64,000 nucleotides of DNA from Ectobacillus ponti (GCF_024294785.1 NZ_JANCLT010000008.1:62001-126000), one strand, 5' to 3'; shown: positions 1 to 8,419, counted from the first letter of the stretch. The notes: generated by a model not told the origin, from the letters alone. Program-made: numbers and translations.

Positions 1-1268
1 CCGTTATTACCGCACCTCAACTTTTGTCCCGCATCCCAGTGAAAGACCTCCCAGACCTTCAGTATGTGATTCTCACCGGAGCAGATGAAACAACTGCCGA
101 AAAGCAAGTGCTGTATACAGACCTGATGAACACTTCAAGTGACTATACAATTGAATGGCTCGGCCGTGAAGATGGCATGCTGCTGCACTATACCTCCGGC
201 TCCACCGGCAAGCCCAAGGGCGTATTGCAGGTGCATGACGCCATGGTTCACCAATACCTATCCGGAAAATGGACATATGACCTTCGTGAAGGAGACATCT
301 ATTGGTGTACAGCCGACCCGGGCTGGGTGACAGGCACGTCCGCAGGCATGTGGTCGCCGTGGCTGAACGGGATTACAGTTGTGCTGCGCGGCGGCCGCTT
401 CAGCGCGGAAGCCTGGTATGAAACGCTGGAGAAATACGGAGTGACGGTCTGGTTCAGTGCGCCTACGGCCTTCCGGATGATTATGGCGAGCGGCAGTGAA
501 TTGCCGAAGCGCTATGACTTGTCCAAGCTTCGCCATATTCTGTCCGCAGGTGAGCCATTGAACCCTGAAGTGATTCGCTGGGGGCTGGAAACGCTGGACC
601 GCCGCATTCATGACAACTGGTGGATGACGGAAACGGGCTCCTCCATCTGTGCGAACTTCCGCTGCAATCCAATCCGCCCGGGCTCCATGGGCAAGCCGCT
701 GCCGGGCATCAAGCTGGCCATTATCGACAATCAGGGCAACGAGCTGCCGCCAAAGCATATGGGCAACCTTGCCATTCAGCCGAAGTGGCCGGCGATGGTG
801 CGCACCATCTGGAACAACCCTGAGAAATATGAGCAGTACTTTCTGAAGGGCTGGTTCATTTCCGGCGACTCCGCGTATATGGATGAGGATGGCTACTTCT
901 GGTTTGAGGGGCGTGTGGATGATGTCATCAACACGGCCGGCGAGCGTGTTGGCCCGTTCGAGGTGGAAAGCAAGCTCATGGAGCATCCAGCTGTGGCGGA
1001 AGCGGGCGTCATCGGGGTGCCTGACCCTGTCCGCGGCGAAATCATCAAAGCATTCATCACCCTGCGTGAGGGTTTTGCAGAAAGCGATGAGCTGAAGGAA
1101 GAGATTCGCACCTTTGTAAAAACTCGTTTGGCTGCCCACGCAGCGCCAAGGCTCATTGAAATCCGCCAAAGTATTCCGAAGACGCGCTCCGGCAAGATTA
1201 TGCGCCGTGTCCTGAAGGCATGGGAGCTGGGCTTGCCGACAGGTGACCTGTCTACAATGGAAGAGTAA
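1..1268 (+). CDS. acsA: Acetyl-CoA synthetase (acetate-CoA ligase), 3' part
   Basis: ATP-dependent ligase that joins acetate to CoA through an acetyl-adenylate. The frame is open from base 3, so the gene is cut by the left edge and about 420 C-terminal residues remain. Visible ANL-superfamily motifs are the P-loop YTSGSTGKPKGV, the WWMTETGSS adenylate motif, the GWFISGDSAYMDEDGYFWFEGR hinge region and the C-terminal SGKIMRR lysine loop, whose lysine is the usual target of acetylation control in this family. The C-terminus (WELGLPTGDLSTMEE) closely resembles the end of Bacillus AcsA as I remember it. No acuABC genes lie downstream; about 215 bp separate it from the next gene. The enzyme class is secure; acetate as substrate is inferred from overall similarity. 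Confidence 0.9.
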   Translation, partial: VITAPQLLSRIPVKDLPDLQYVILTGADETTAEKQVLYTDLMNTSSDYTIEWLGREDGMLLHYTSGSTGKPKGVLQVHDAMVHQYLSGKWTYDLREGDIYWCTADPGWVTGTSAGMWSPWLNGITVVLRGGRFSAEAWYETLEKYGVTVWFSAPTAFRMIMASGSELPKRYDLSKLRHILSAGEPLNPEVIRWGLETLDRRIHDNWWMTETGSSICANFRCNPIRPGSMGKPLPGIKLAIIDNQGNELPPKHMGNLAIQPKWPAMVRTIWNNPEKYEQYFLKGWFISGDSAYMDEDGYFWFEGRVDDVINTAGERVGPFEVESKLMEHPAVAEAGVIGVPDPVRGEIIKAFITLREGFAESDELKEEIRTFVKTRLAAHAAPRLIEIRQSIPKTRSGKIMRRVLKAWELGLPTGDLSTMEE

Positions 1269-1483
1269 GAGAAATGGGGATGATCCGAAAGACTGCCTGC
1301 GGGCGGCTGTTGGAGCATCCTCTTTTTTGTGCGTCTTGGGCTATGCGCAATTGCGGGAAAACTGGCTCCAGAAGCTTTTCTTGGAATGCCCGGGTGCGGT
1401 GTCCCATACATTGATGGAGAATAATCATTCTTCTGATGCAGACACTAACAGGAAGAAAATCTTTCCTGATGGGAGGGAAGCGG

Positions 1484-2692
1484 ATGATTTCCCTGCAAGA
1501 TATTTTCACGGCGCGGAAGAAAATGCGGGACATTGTGCACATGACACCGCTTGATTACTCGGCGACCTTCAGCGAGTTGTCCAAAAATGAGGTGTTCTTA
1601 AAGCTGGAGAACCTGCAGAAAACCGGGTCATTCAAGGTGCGCGGCTCCTATAACAAGATGATGGCGCTGCCGAAGGAGGACCTGCAAAAAGGCGTTATTG
1701 CAGCCTCTGCCGGCAACCATGCCCAAGGGGTTGCCTATTCGAGCAGGATGCTGGGAATTCCCTGTACCATTATCATGCCGAAGGGTGCGCCGCTCAGCAA
1801 GGTGCTGGCAACAAGACGGTACGGCGCCAATGTGGAGCTGCATGGAGATGTATTTGATGAAGCGCTCGCTTATGCAAAAGAACTGCATCAGCAAACGGGA
1901 GCAACCTTCGTCCATGCTTTTGATGATAACCATGTGATTGCCGGGCAAGGAACAGTCGGGCTGGAGATTTTAGAGCAGCTGTCTGATGTGGACGCGGTGG
2001 TATGCCCGGTTGGCGGTGGCGGCTTGCTGGCCGGGGTGGCGATGGCCATTAAAGAGCAGAAGCCTTCCGTCAAGCTGTACGGGGTACAGGCGTTGGCCTG
2101 CCCAAGCATGAAGCAATCCTTGCAGGAAAAGAAGCTGCTGACAGTGGAGTCCACGCCCACAATGGCAGACGGCATTGCGGTGAAGCGGCCTGGAGAATTA
2201 ACCTTTGACCTGGTGCAGCGGTATGTAGATGATATTGTGTGCGTGGATGAAATGGAAATTGCCCGTACCATGCTGATGGTGCTCGAGCGCAGCAAGCTCC
2301 TGGTGGAAGGCTCCGGCGCCAGCGGACTCGCTTCTTTGCTGTACGAAAAGCTGCCGCTGCAGGGAAAGAAGGTAGTGGCAGTACTGAGCGGCGGCAACGT
2401 GGATGTGAACTTCATTTCCCGCATCATTGAGCGCGGCATGGTCGAGGCCGGCCGTTTCATTCATATCGCCACGACTGTAAAAGATAAGCCGGGGGAGCTG
2501 CAAAAAATCCTGCGGGTCATTGCGGATTTGGGTGCCAATGTCCTGAACATTCATCATGAACGCATGGGCATGCGTGTGTTTCCGGGCTATGCCGAACTGC
2601 ACCTTTCTTTGGAGACACGGGACCAAGCCCATATCGAACGTGTGCTGCAGGTGCTGAAGGACAAAGCCTATGACATTCAAGTGCTGGAATAG
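1484..2692 (+). CDS. ilvA: Threonine ammonia-lyase with C-terminal ACT domain
   Basis: PLP enzyme that deaminates threonine (and serine) to 2-oxobutyrate, 402 aa. The catalytic lysine is K51 in SFKVRGSYNKM, and the phosphate-binding glycine loop is GGGGLLAGVA. Residues from about 330 to the end (IHIATTVKDKPGELQKILRV) form a single ACT domain, the arrangement of the shorter TdcB/IlvA type rather than the long two-ACT E. coli IlvA. The start is ATG 1484 behind GGGAGGGAAGCGG; an in-frame ATG 48 bp upstream has no ribosome binding site. The gene stands alone and ends in a strong terminator, with no ilv biosynthetic genes nearby, so a catabolic role is as likely as isoleucine synthesis. Confidence 0.9.
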   Translation: MISLQDIFTARKKMRDIVHMTPLDYSATFSELSKNEVFLKLENLQKTGSFKVRGSYNKMMALPKEDLQKGVIAASAGNHAQGVAYSSRMLGIPCTIIMPKGAPLSKVLATRRYGANVELHGDVFDEALAYAKELHQQTGATFVHAFDDNHVIAGQGTVGLEILEQLSDVDAVVCPVGGGGLLAGVAMAIKEQKPSVKLYGVQALACPSMKQSLQEKKLLTVESTPTMADGIAVKRPGELTFDLVQRYVDDIVCVDEMEIARTMLMVLERSKLLVEGSGASGLASLLYEKLPLQGKKVVAVLSGGNVDVNFISRIIERGMVEAGRFIHIATTVKDKPGELQKILRVIADLGANVLNIHHERMGMRVFPGYAELHLSLETRDQAHIERVLQVLKDKAYDIQVLE

Positions 2693-2730
2693 CGGCCTGT
2701 GCGACAGGCCGCTTCCTTGCTTTTTTCTTT
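2692..2730 (+). terminator. Rho-independent terminator of the threonine ammonia-lyase gene
   Basis: A perfect 9-bp stem, GCGGCCTGT and ACAGGCCGC, with a GCG loop starts right at the stop codon and is followed by a T-rich tract. Confidence 0.9.
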
Positions 2731-2769
2731 ATGGCATGATAAAAAGAATAGGCTTTCCTATAGTTTCAA

Positions 2770-2798
2770 TTCAAATTTTTGGAATTCTCAATTATAAT
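2770..2798 (+). promoter_or_regulatory. SigA-type promoter of the aminopeptidase gene
   Basis: A perfect -10 TATAAT lies at 2793-2798 with a weak -35 (TTCAAA, 2770-2775) 17 bp upstream, about 32 bp before the gene start. Confidence 0.55.
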
Positions 2799-2829
2799 GA
2801 GGAAGACCCATACATAATGGAGGGATACT

Positions 2830-4062
2830 ATGACAAACTTTGAACAGTTGCTTGAGAAATATGCAGAGCTGGCGGTCCGCATCGGCGTGAATGCACAGCC
2901 GGGACAAACGATTGTGGTACAAGCACCGCTTGCGGCTGCTGAGTTCGTCCGCAAGGTGGCGGTAAAGGCGTACGAAGCGGGCGCGAAGAACGTGCACGTA
3001 GAGTATAACGACGAAAAGATTACGCGGACAAAGTATGAAATGGCACCTGACGAGGCGTTTTTGGAGTATCCAATGTGGCGCGCGCAAGGCTTTACGGAAA
3101 TGGCTGAAAATGGAGCCGCTTTCTTAAGCGTCTATTCCCCGAATCCTGAGCTGCTGAAGGGCATTGATCCGGAGCGCATTGCCAATTTCAATAAGACAGC
3201 CGGCACAGCGCTGGCGAAATACCGCGGCTATATGATGGCGGACAAAGCGCGCTGGTCTCTTGTATCCGTGCCGACTGCAGAGTGGGCAACGAAAATTTTC
3301 CCTGGCTTGGAGGCTGATGAAGCGATTGAAAAGCTGTGGGATGCGATTTTCCAAATCGTACGCATCGACAAGGAAGACCCGATTGCGGCATGGAAAGAGC
3401 ATAACGAAATTCTGCAGGCAAAGGCTGTGCATCTGACAGAAAAGCAATATACAAAGCTGATTTACAGTGCGCCGGGCACAAACCTGGAGGTAGAGCTGCC
3501 TGCCGGGCATCTGTGGAAGGGCGGCGGCTCCATCGACCAAAGCGGTGTTGCGTTCAACCCGAACCTGCCGACAGAAGAGGTGTACACAATGCCTCATAAG
3601 GACGGCGTGAACGGCACAGTCAGCAGCACAAAGCCGTTGAACTACGGCGGCAATCTGATCGACAACTTCACCCTGACATTCAAGGACGGCGTGGTTGTGG
3701 AATTTACAGCGGAAAAAGGCTATGAAACATTGGAAAAGCTATTGGGCATGGATGAGGGCGCGCGCCGTCTTGGCGAAGTGGCGCTTGTGCCGCACCGTTC
3801 TCCAATCTCTGATTCCGGCCTGATTTTCTACAACACGCTGTTTGATGAGAACGCATCCAACCATCTGGCGCTTGGCGAAGCCTATCCGGTGAACCTGGAG
3901 GGCGGCACAGAGCTGTCTCCGGAAGACCTGGCGGCACGCGGCGCAAATAAGAGCCTGGTGCATGAAGACTTCATGATCGGCTCCGCCGAAATGAATATTG
4001 ATGGCGTGACGAAGGATGGCCAAATCGAGCCAATCTTCCGCAACGGCAACTGGGCATTTTAA
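2830..4062 (+). CDS. ampS: M29-family metallo-aminopeptidase (AmpS/thermophilic aminopeptidase type)
   Basis: Cytosolic two-metal exopeptidase of 410 aa that releases N-terminal residues from peptides. The whole length fits family M29: an N-terminal domain starting FEQLLEKYAELAVRIGVNAQPGQ, then the C-terminal metal-binding half with VVEFTAEKG, ALVPHRSPI, FYNTLFDENASNHLALG and LVHEDFMIGS. The last carries the His-x-Asp pair that with the glutamates and an earlier histidine forms the metal site in this family. The start is ATG 2830 behind AATGGAGGGATACT. It is monocistronic, with its own promoter upstream and terminator downstream. Cytoplasmic location is inferred from the absence of a signal peptide. 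Confidence 0.93.
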   Translation: MTNFEQLLEKYAELAVRIGVNAQPGQTIVVQAPLAAAEFVRKVAVKAYEAGAKNVHVEYNDEKITRTKYEMAPDEAFLEYPMWRAQGFTEMAENGAAFLSVYSPNPELLKGIDPERIANFNKTAGTALAKYRGYMMADKARWSLVSVPTAEWATKIFPGLEADEAIEKLWDAIFQIVRIDKEDPIAAWKEHNEILQAKAVHLTEKQYTKLIYSAPGTNLEVELPAGHLWKGGGSIDQSGVAFNPNLPTEEVYTMPHKDGVNGTVSSTKPLNYGGNLIDNFTLTFKDGVVVEFTAEKGYETLEKLLGMDEGARRLGEVALVPHRSPISDSGLIFYNTLFDENASNHLALGEAYPVNLEGGTELSPEDLAARGANKSLVHEDFMIGSAEMNIDGVTKDGQIEPIFRNGNWAF

Positions 4063-4070
4063 TTAGGAGG

Positions 4071-4098
4071 GCAGCAGACAAAGGTCTGCTGCTTTTTT
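4071..4098 (+). terminator. Terminator of the aminopeptidase gene
   Basis: A perfect GCAGCAGAC/GTCTGCTGC hairpin with an AAAG loop is followed by TTTTTT. Confidence 0.92.
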
Positions 4099-4237
4099 AA
4101 TGGGCGCGAAGCAATTGAACAAACCACTTAACGAACATTTCAACCATAAGGAAGCGCTTTCTTACGTGTATACCACAAAAAATACGAATTTTTTCCGATC
4201 AGGAAGAATTTTACTTGTAAATTTTCTAAAAAATCCA

Positions 4238-4291
4238 TTGTACAAGAATCATCCTTTATCATATAATGTTGACATGTTAGAAAAAATGACA
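4238..4291 (+). promoter_or_regulatory. glnA promoter with GlnR/TnrA box
   Basis: TTGTAC (4238-4243), an 18-bp spacer and a perfect TATAAT (4262-4267) form the promoter. Directly downstream, 4275-4291 reads TGTTAGAAAAAATGACA. This fits the TGTNA-N7-TNACA dyad bound by GlnR and TnrA in Bacillus exactly, and it lies over the expected start point, where GlnR represses. Only one convincing box is seen. Confidence 0.75.
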
Positions 4292-4313
4292 CGTGAATGT
4301 GAGGAGATTCAAC

Positions 4314-5639
4314 ATGAATTTAGAGCAGATTAAAGCGCTAATTGAAGAGAAAAATGTAGAACTGCTTCACTTGCAGTTTGTAGATATCGAAGGAACACTG
4401 AAGCAAATTACCATCACTGCCGCACAAGTAGAAGATGCAGTAGAAGGAAAAATCATGTTTGATGGTTCTTCCATTAAGGGCTTCTCCCCAATCAACAAGT
4501 CTGACCTGTATCTGGTGCCGGACGCAAGCACATTTGCAGTTATTCCTTGGACGGTTGAGGAAGATTACGCAGAAGCACGCTTCCTTTGCAGCGTTGCAAA
4601 CCCGGATGGCACACTGTTTGAAGGCGACACTCGCAACGTATTGAAGAAGACAGTAGCACGCGCGGCTGAGCAAGGCTACACAATTTCTGTTGGCCCGGAG
4701 CTGGAGTTCTTCCTGTTCAAGGCTGATGCAAACGGCAACCCGACAATGGAGCTGCATGACGGCGCAGGCTACTTCGAGCCATCTCCAAAGGATCTGGGCG
4801 AGCGCGTCCGTTTGGAAATCTACCGTGCCCTGAAGGCTCTTGGTTTCACAATCGAAGCTTCTCACCACGAAGTGGCAGAAGGCCAGCACGAAATCAACTT
4901 CAAGTACGCTGACGCGCTGAGCGCAGCTGACAACTCCACAACTTATAAGTGGGTTGTTAAGACAGTTGCAAGCAAGTTCGGTTTGCACGCAACATTCATG
5001 CCGAAGCCAGTATTCGGCATCAACGGTTCCGGTATGCACGTGAACATGTCCTTCTTCAAGGATGGCGAGAACGTGTTCTTCGATCCGACAGATGAGCGCC
5101 AGCTGTCCGAAACAGCTTACCAGTTCATCGCTGGTCTGATCGACAACGTGAAGAGCTTTACAGCAGTAACAAACCCGCTGGTAAACTCTTATAAGCGTCT
5201 TGTGCCAGGCTATGAAGCACCTTGCTACATCGCATGGTCCGCATCCAACCGTTCTGCTTTGATCCGTATCCCTGCCAAGCGCGGCATGGCAACTCGTGTT
5301 GAGCTTCGCTGCCCGGATCCGTCTGCAAACCCATACTTGGCGTTCGCAGTGATTGCAGAAGCTGGCTTGGACGGCGTAGCGCGCCAGCTGACTGCTCCAG
5401 CTCCAGTGGATGAGGATATCTTCCACATGAGCGAAGGCATCCGTGCTGAGTTCGGCATCGAAAACCTGCCAGGCAGCCTGGAATTGGCTGTTGCTGAGAT
5501 GGAAAACGGCACAATCGGCCGCGAGACACTTGGCGAGCACGTATACGGCGAGTATGTGGCGCTGAAGAAGGCAGAGTGGGACAGCTACCGTACAGCAGTT
5601 CATACTTGGGAGCTTGTAAACTACCAAGCGAAATTCTAA
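4314..5639 (+). CDS. glnA: Glutamine synthetase, type I
   Basis: Forms glutamine from glutamate, ammonia and ATP; 441 aa, the size of the Gram-positive GSI-alpha dodecamer subunit. Signature motifs are FDGSSIKGF near residue 50, the active-site LGPELEFFLFK-like segment (VGPELEFFLFKAD), ASHHEVAEGQHEI, NGSGMHVN and the ATP-site KRLVPGYEAPCYIAWSASNRSALIRIP. The start is ATG 4314 behind GAGGAGATTCAAC. Two things are odd. There is no glnR gene in front, unlike the usual glnRA operon. And the segment after the first motif reads GFSPINKSD where B. subtilis GlnA, as I recall it, has GFVRIEESD, so the arginine (R62) linked to feedback inhibition is replaced by proline. It may therefore be a second, differently regulated paralogue. 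Confidence 0.95.
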   Translation: MNLEQIKALIEEKNVELLHLQFVDIEGTLKQITITAAQVEDAVEGKIMFDGSSIKGFSPINKSDLYLVPDASTFAVIPWTVEEDYAEARFLCSVANPDGTLFEGDTRNVLKKTVARAAEQGYTISVGPELEFFLFKADANGNPTMELHDGAGYFEPSPKDLGERVRLEIYRALKALGFTIEASHHEVAEGQHEINFKYADALSAADNSTTYKWVVKTVASKFGLHATFMPKPVFGINGSGMHVNMSFFKDGENVFFDPTDERQLSETAYQFIAGLIDNVKSFTAVTNPLVNSYKRLVPGYEAPCYIAWSASNRSALIRIPAKRGMATRVELRCPDPSANPYLAFAVIAEAGLDGVARQLTAPAPVDEDIFHMSEGIRAEFGIENLPGSLELAVAEMENGTIGRETLGEHVYGEYVALKKAEWDSYRTAVHTWELVNYQAKF

Positions 5640-5648
5640 TAGATTAAA

Positions 5649-5675
5649 AGGCTGAGTCCGCGGACTCGGCCTTTT
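5649..5675 (+). terminator. Terminator of glnA
   Basis: The hairpin AAAGGCTGAGTCC/GGACTCGGCCTTT with one G-T pair ends in a short T-run, about 10 bp after the stop codon. Confidence 0.85.
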
Positions 5676-5681
5676 GCTATT

Positions 5682-5731
5682 TTATCGATAAATTGGAAGA
5701 AGTGTAAGATAACTCAAAAAAAGTGATAAAA
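5682..5731 (-). repeat. Copy of the 21-bp repeat element (about 1.8 units plus TTATCGATAA end)
   Basis: Read on the minus strand, 5692-5712 is a full unit beginning TTATCTTACACTTC, and 5713-5729 is a shortened unit beginning TTATCACTTTTT. The block ends in the palindrome TTATCGATAA (5682-5691). The same unit and the same TTATCGATA end occur in the array at 39018-39109. It sits just behind the glnA terminator. Confidence 0.65.
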
Positions 5732-5798
5732 GGAGCAGATGCTCTGACGGTGATTGGACAAAAGTTATATAATAGTTATACAGACGGGGGGAATTCTA

Positions 5799-6755
5799 AT
5801 GAAGAAGCGAGTTGTTATTGTTGGCGGGGGAATTGCCGGTATCATGGCGGCAAGAACACTGCGGGAGTGCGGCATCACAGATGTTGCCATCCTGGAAAAA
5901 AGCCGGAGCGTCGGCGGCCGGCTGGCCACCCGGCGAATCGGGGAAGGAAAGGCGGACCACGGGGCACAGTTTTTTACCGTGCGCACCAAAGAGCTGCAGC
6001 GGGAGACAGAAGAATGGCTCAGACAGGGCTGGATTCAGCTTTGGTACGCAGACCCCTATCCGCGCTACCGCGGCACAGAGGGAATGAACGGGCTGGTCAA
6101 GCAATTGGCGCAGGGGCTGGACATACATTTGCATACAAAGGTGGAAGCGATTGAGCAGACAGAAAGCGGGTTCCGGGTGCAGGCGGATAATGGGCAGGAG
6201 TGGCAGGCGGAGGCGGTGTTGCTGACGGCTCCGGCCCCGCAAGCGACAGAGCTGCTGGGGAGAACGGGCATAGAGGTGCAGGAGCTGGACGGGCTGGCTT
6301 TCAATCCATGCTTTGTGCTGCTGGCAACGATGAAGCAGCCGACTTCCTTCCCGGAGAATGGCCATATCACGGAGAATGTGCCGCAGGGCGTAGAGCGGCT
6401 TGTGGACCAGCAGAAAAAAGGTGTGTCTAAGCTGCCGGTTGTCAGTGTATATATGAAAGGAGACTGGTCCAAGGAGCACTATGCACTGGATGAGGAGACG
6501 GCAGCGGAGAAGATCCTGCAGCTTGTCGGTCCGTTGTTGGGGGAAGCAGTGGAGGCGGCGCAGCTGAAGCGTTGGCGTTATGCCGAAGCAACAGGAATTG
6601 TACGGAAGCCGTTTGTGTCTGCCGCTGCGGAATATCCGCTGCTGATTGCCGGGGATGCCTTTCTGCATGAGGATGACCCGTCCGGGCGCACCCGGTTTGA
6701 GAGCGCCTTTTTATCAGGAATGGCAGCGGGAGAGGAATTGGCAAACCGACTCTAA
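5799..6755 (+). CDS. FAD/NAD(P)-dependent oxidoreductase, renalase-like
   Basis: Flavoprotein of 318 aa. The N-terminus has the Rossmann dinucleotide motif VVIVGGGIAGIMAARTL, then EKSRSVGGRLATRRIGEGKADHGAQFFTVR, the GGR motif and GAQFF segment typical of the renalase/amine-oxidase-like family. The C-terminus LLIAGDAFLHEDDPSGRTRFESAFLSGMAAGEELA is the second FAD-contacting segment. The substrate cannot be read from the sequence. The start is ATG 5799 behind GGGGGGAATTCTA. A perfect TATAAT at 5768-5773 lies just upstream. The following DUF2071 gene begins 15 bp after its stop, so the two probably form an operon. Confidence 0.8.
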   Translation: MKKRVVIVGGGIAGIMAARTLRECGITDVAILEKSRSVGGRLATRRIGEGKADHGAQFFTVRTKELQRETEEWLRQGWIQLWYADPYPRYRGTEGMNGLVKQLAQGLDIHLHTKVEAIEQTESGFRVQADNGQEWQAEAVLLTAPAPQATELLGRTGIEVQELDGLAFNPCFVLLATMKQPTSFPENGHITENVPQGVERLVDQQKKGVSKLPVVSVYMKGDWSKEHYALDEETAAEKILQLVGPLLGEAVEAAQLKRWRYAEATGIVRKPFVSAAAEYPLLIAGDAFLHEDDPSGRTRFESAFLSGMAAGEELANRL

Positions 6756-6770
6756 AAGGGGGTTGTGTCC

Positions 6771-7460
6771 ATGGCTCGTTCTTGGATTATGAAGCAGGTG
6801 TGGAGTGACTTGCTGTTTATGCACATTCCTGTGGATGAAGCGGATGTAATCCATCGCATTCCGCCCGGGCTGGAGCTGGATACATATGACGGGCAGGCTT
6901 GGATTGGCATTGTGCCCTTTGAAATGAAGGGCATCCATCCGCGCGGGCTTCCTGCTGTACCGTATGTATCCCAGCTGTTTGAATTGAATGTGCGGACGTA
7001 TGTAAAGCACGGCAGCAAGAGCGGAGTGTATTTCTTCAGTTTGGACTGCGACAAGCCGCTCAGCGTCTGGATTGCCCGTACGTTCTTTCATTTGCCGTAT
7101 TATAACGCCGATATCAAGGTGGCAAGAGATGAGGGGCAAACCCGGTTTGAGGCGAAGCGCACGCATAAGGGCTTTCCGGCGGGGGAGTTTGCCGCTTCCT
7201 ATAAGCCGGCATCAGCGCCGTTCCGTACACAGCCCGGCAGTCTGGAGCACTGGCTGACCGAGCGGTACTGCCTGTACACGGATAAGGGAAATCAGCTGTA
7301 CCGCGGAGACATTTCACATGATCCTTGGGAGCTGCAGCTGGCTGTCTGCGATTTGGAGTATGAAACGCTGTCGGCTCCCTTCAGCAGGAGCAGCCCGGAT
7401 GTGCTGCTGCATTATGCGCGGGAACTGCACACCTACATTCATTCCTACCAAAAGCTGTAA
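6771..7460 (+). CDS. DUF2071 (YqjF-like) protein
   Basis: Protein of 229 aa in the YqjF/DUF2071 family, which is of unknown function and folds into an acetoacetate-decarboxylase-like barrel. Recognisable segments are WSDLLFMHIPVDEADVIHRIPPGLELDTYDGQAWIGIVPF, the highly conserved N-terminal block, and GVYFFSLDCDKPLSVWIARTFFHLPYYNADI. The start is ATG 6771, eight bases after GGGGG; the GTG at 6765 is too close to that site. It follows the renalase-like gene closely and is probably co-transcribed with it. No catalytic residues can be assigned from sequence alone. Confidence 0.8.
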   Translation: MARSWIMKQVWSDLLFMHIPVDEADVIHRIPPGLELDTYDGQAWIGIVPFEMKGIHPRGLPAVPYVSQLFELNVRTYVKHGSKSGVYFFSLDCDKPLSVWIARTFFHLPYYNADIKVARDEGQTRFEAKRTHKGFPAGEFAASYKPASAPFRTQPGSLEHWLTERYCLYTDKGNQLYRGDISHDPWELQLAVCDLEYETLSAPFSRSSPDVLLHYARELHTYIHSYQKL

Positions 7461-7462
7461 GG

Positions 7463-7492
7463 GGGTTTCCGCCGTGGAAACCCTCTGTTTTA
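7463..7492 (+). terminator. Terminator of the oxidoreductase/DUF2071 operon
   Basis: A perfect GGGTTTCC/GGAAACCC stem with a GCCGT loop lies 2 bp after the stop and is followed by TCTGTTTTA. It overlaps the stop codon of the convergent gene. Confidence 0.8.
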
Positions 7493-7846
7493 TGAGGAAG
7501 CTGGAAATACAATAGAGGGACAAATCTTCTGCTGCAGCACAGCCGTGAAGGCTTCTGGATTCTCGCCTTCTGCATACGTAACCCTTGCCAGGACGTCGCC
7601 ATACCGCACGAATAGTTTGTAGCCCGATGCACTTTCTTCTTTCATAAAGTAGGTAATTTTCTCATAGGAATATTCTTCGGCGGAACCATGGGATTCAACA
7701 AAGAGGATGCGGGAGTTTGTTGCTGCCAGCAGCCCTGAACGGGGGATAAAACGCTTGTGGAACACCTCTAAGGAACAGCAGACAAGTGATAAAATCATTT
7801 CATCCGGCATAAGTATGGCTTTTAAATGCCTCTTCTCAGCTTCCAT
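7490..7846 (-). CDS. Bacterial PH-domain protein (YokE-like)
   Basis: Small soluble protein of 118 aa. Its pattern, a helix with MPDEMILSLVCC, then SGLLAATNSRILFVES, YEKITYFMKEESASGYKLFVRYGDVLARV and a C-terminal helix ending in VLQQKI, is that of the bacterial pleckstrin-homology YokE-like family. The phrase LAATNSRILFV is its most typical block. No function is established for these single-domain proteins. The start codon at 7846 follows AAGGAGGGCTTTGCT. It is convergent with the DUF2071 gene and stands alone. Confidence 0.7.
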   Translation of the reverse strand: MEAEKRHLKAILMPDEMILSLVCCSLEVFHKRFIPRSGLLAATNSRILFVESHGSAEEYSYEKITYFMKEESASGYKLFVRYGDVLARVTYAEGENPEAFTAVLQQKICPSIVFPASS

Positions 7847-8032
7847 AGCAAAGCCCTCCTTCTACTTATCTTTCCATTATTATACATTATAATCTGCCGC
7901 TCTCCATAAAGTTCACGAAAGTGCCGAAAAGAATAAAGCGCTTGCAAAAAACTCGAAATGTACTGAATGTTGCGTTATAATTTATATGTTCGTGGGGAAC
8001 GCAGAGAGATACATACTAGAGGAGAGAACAAC

Positions 8033-8200
8033 ATGGTTACCAAAAGCTATTTTTTGAGTGAACTGGAGCGGGAGCAATATGAACAGCAGCTGCTGCTGGC
8101 AGAGCAAAGCTGTAAGGCGGAGGAACTGCTGGCTTTGGATGATGAAGAGCTGTTGCAGCTATATAAAGAAATCATTGGGAAGCAGTCTCTTGTAAGCTAA
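8033..8200 (+). CDS. Small acidic helical protein of unknown function
   Basis: A 55-aa product, MVTKSYFLSELEREQYEQQL and onward, rich in Glu, Gln and Leu and predicted all-helical, with the C-terminal phrase LDDEELLQLYKEI. Support for a real gene is the ribosome binding site GAGGAGAGAACAAC before ATG 8033, a perfect TATAAT at 7976-7981 and a strong terminator whose stem begins inside the last codons. The DDEELLQLY phrase resembles the TDEEVEHIY phrase of the small BH0509-type protein at 29641-29787, but that is only a short similarity. Function unknown. Confidence 0.65.
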   Translation: MVTKSYFLSELEREQYEQQLLLAEQSCKAEELLALDDEELLQLYKEIIGKQSLVS

Positions 8201-8216
8201 GAGACTGCTTTTTCTT
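8182..8216 (+). terminator. Terminator of the 55-aa gene
   Basis: A 10-bp perfect stem, GCAGTCTCTT/AAGAGACTGC, followed by TTTTTCTTTTT. The left arm lies within the coding sequence. Confidence 0.9.
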
Positions 8217-8297
8217 TTTGAAAGGAAAGGAAATCCGTCCCCCGGTCTTGAATGTAAATAAGAGGTAAAGGGATTGCAAATAGTCCTTACGCAGAAA

Positions 8298-8324
8298 GGC
8301 GTGCTCTTTGCAGACACGCCTTTT
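8298..8324 (+). terminator. Hairpin with short T-run upstream of the restriction-like operon
   Basis: GGCGTG/CACGCC with an 11-nt loop is followed by TTTTG. No gene of its own lies before it (8217-8297), so it may be a second terminator or the end of a short untranslated transcript. Confidence 0.45.
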
Positions 8325-8419
8325 GTTGTCAATCCTCATAAAAATTCTATTTATATAGTAAAATGGTGTAGAGTACTAGAACAAATGTGACGATATGGAA
8401 AAGGCGGGAGAAGAATGAC

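Noticed and set aside
1269-1483. T-box or other leader before the threonine ammonia-lyase gene
   Set aside because: No T-box sequence (TGGN) with specifier stem and no convincing anti-terminator pair could be made out; only weak pairing around 1280-1325.
4100-4333. Possible 77-aa gene before glnA
   Set aside because: It runs through the glnA promoter and GlnR box and has no ribosome binding site.
4338-5627. 429-residue open frame on the minus strand opposite glnA
   Set aside because: It is a shadow of a highly conserved gene: cysteine-rich, no domain pattern, no ribosome binding site.
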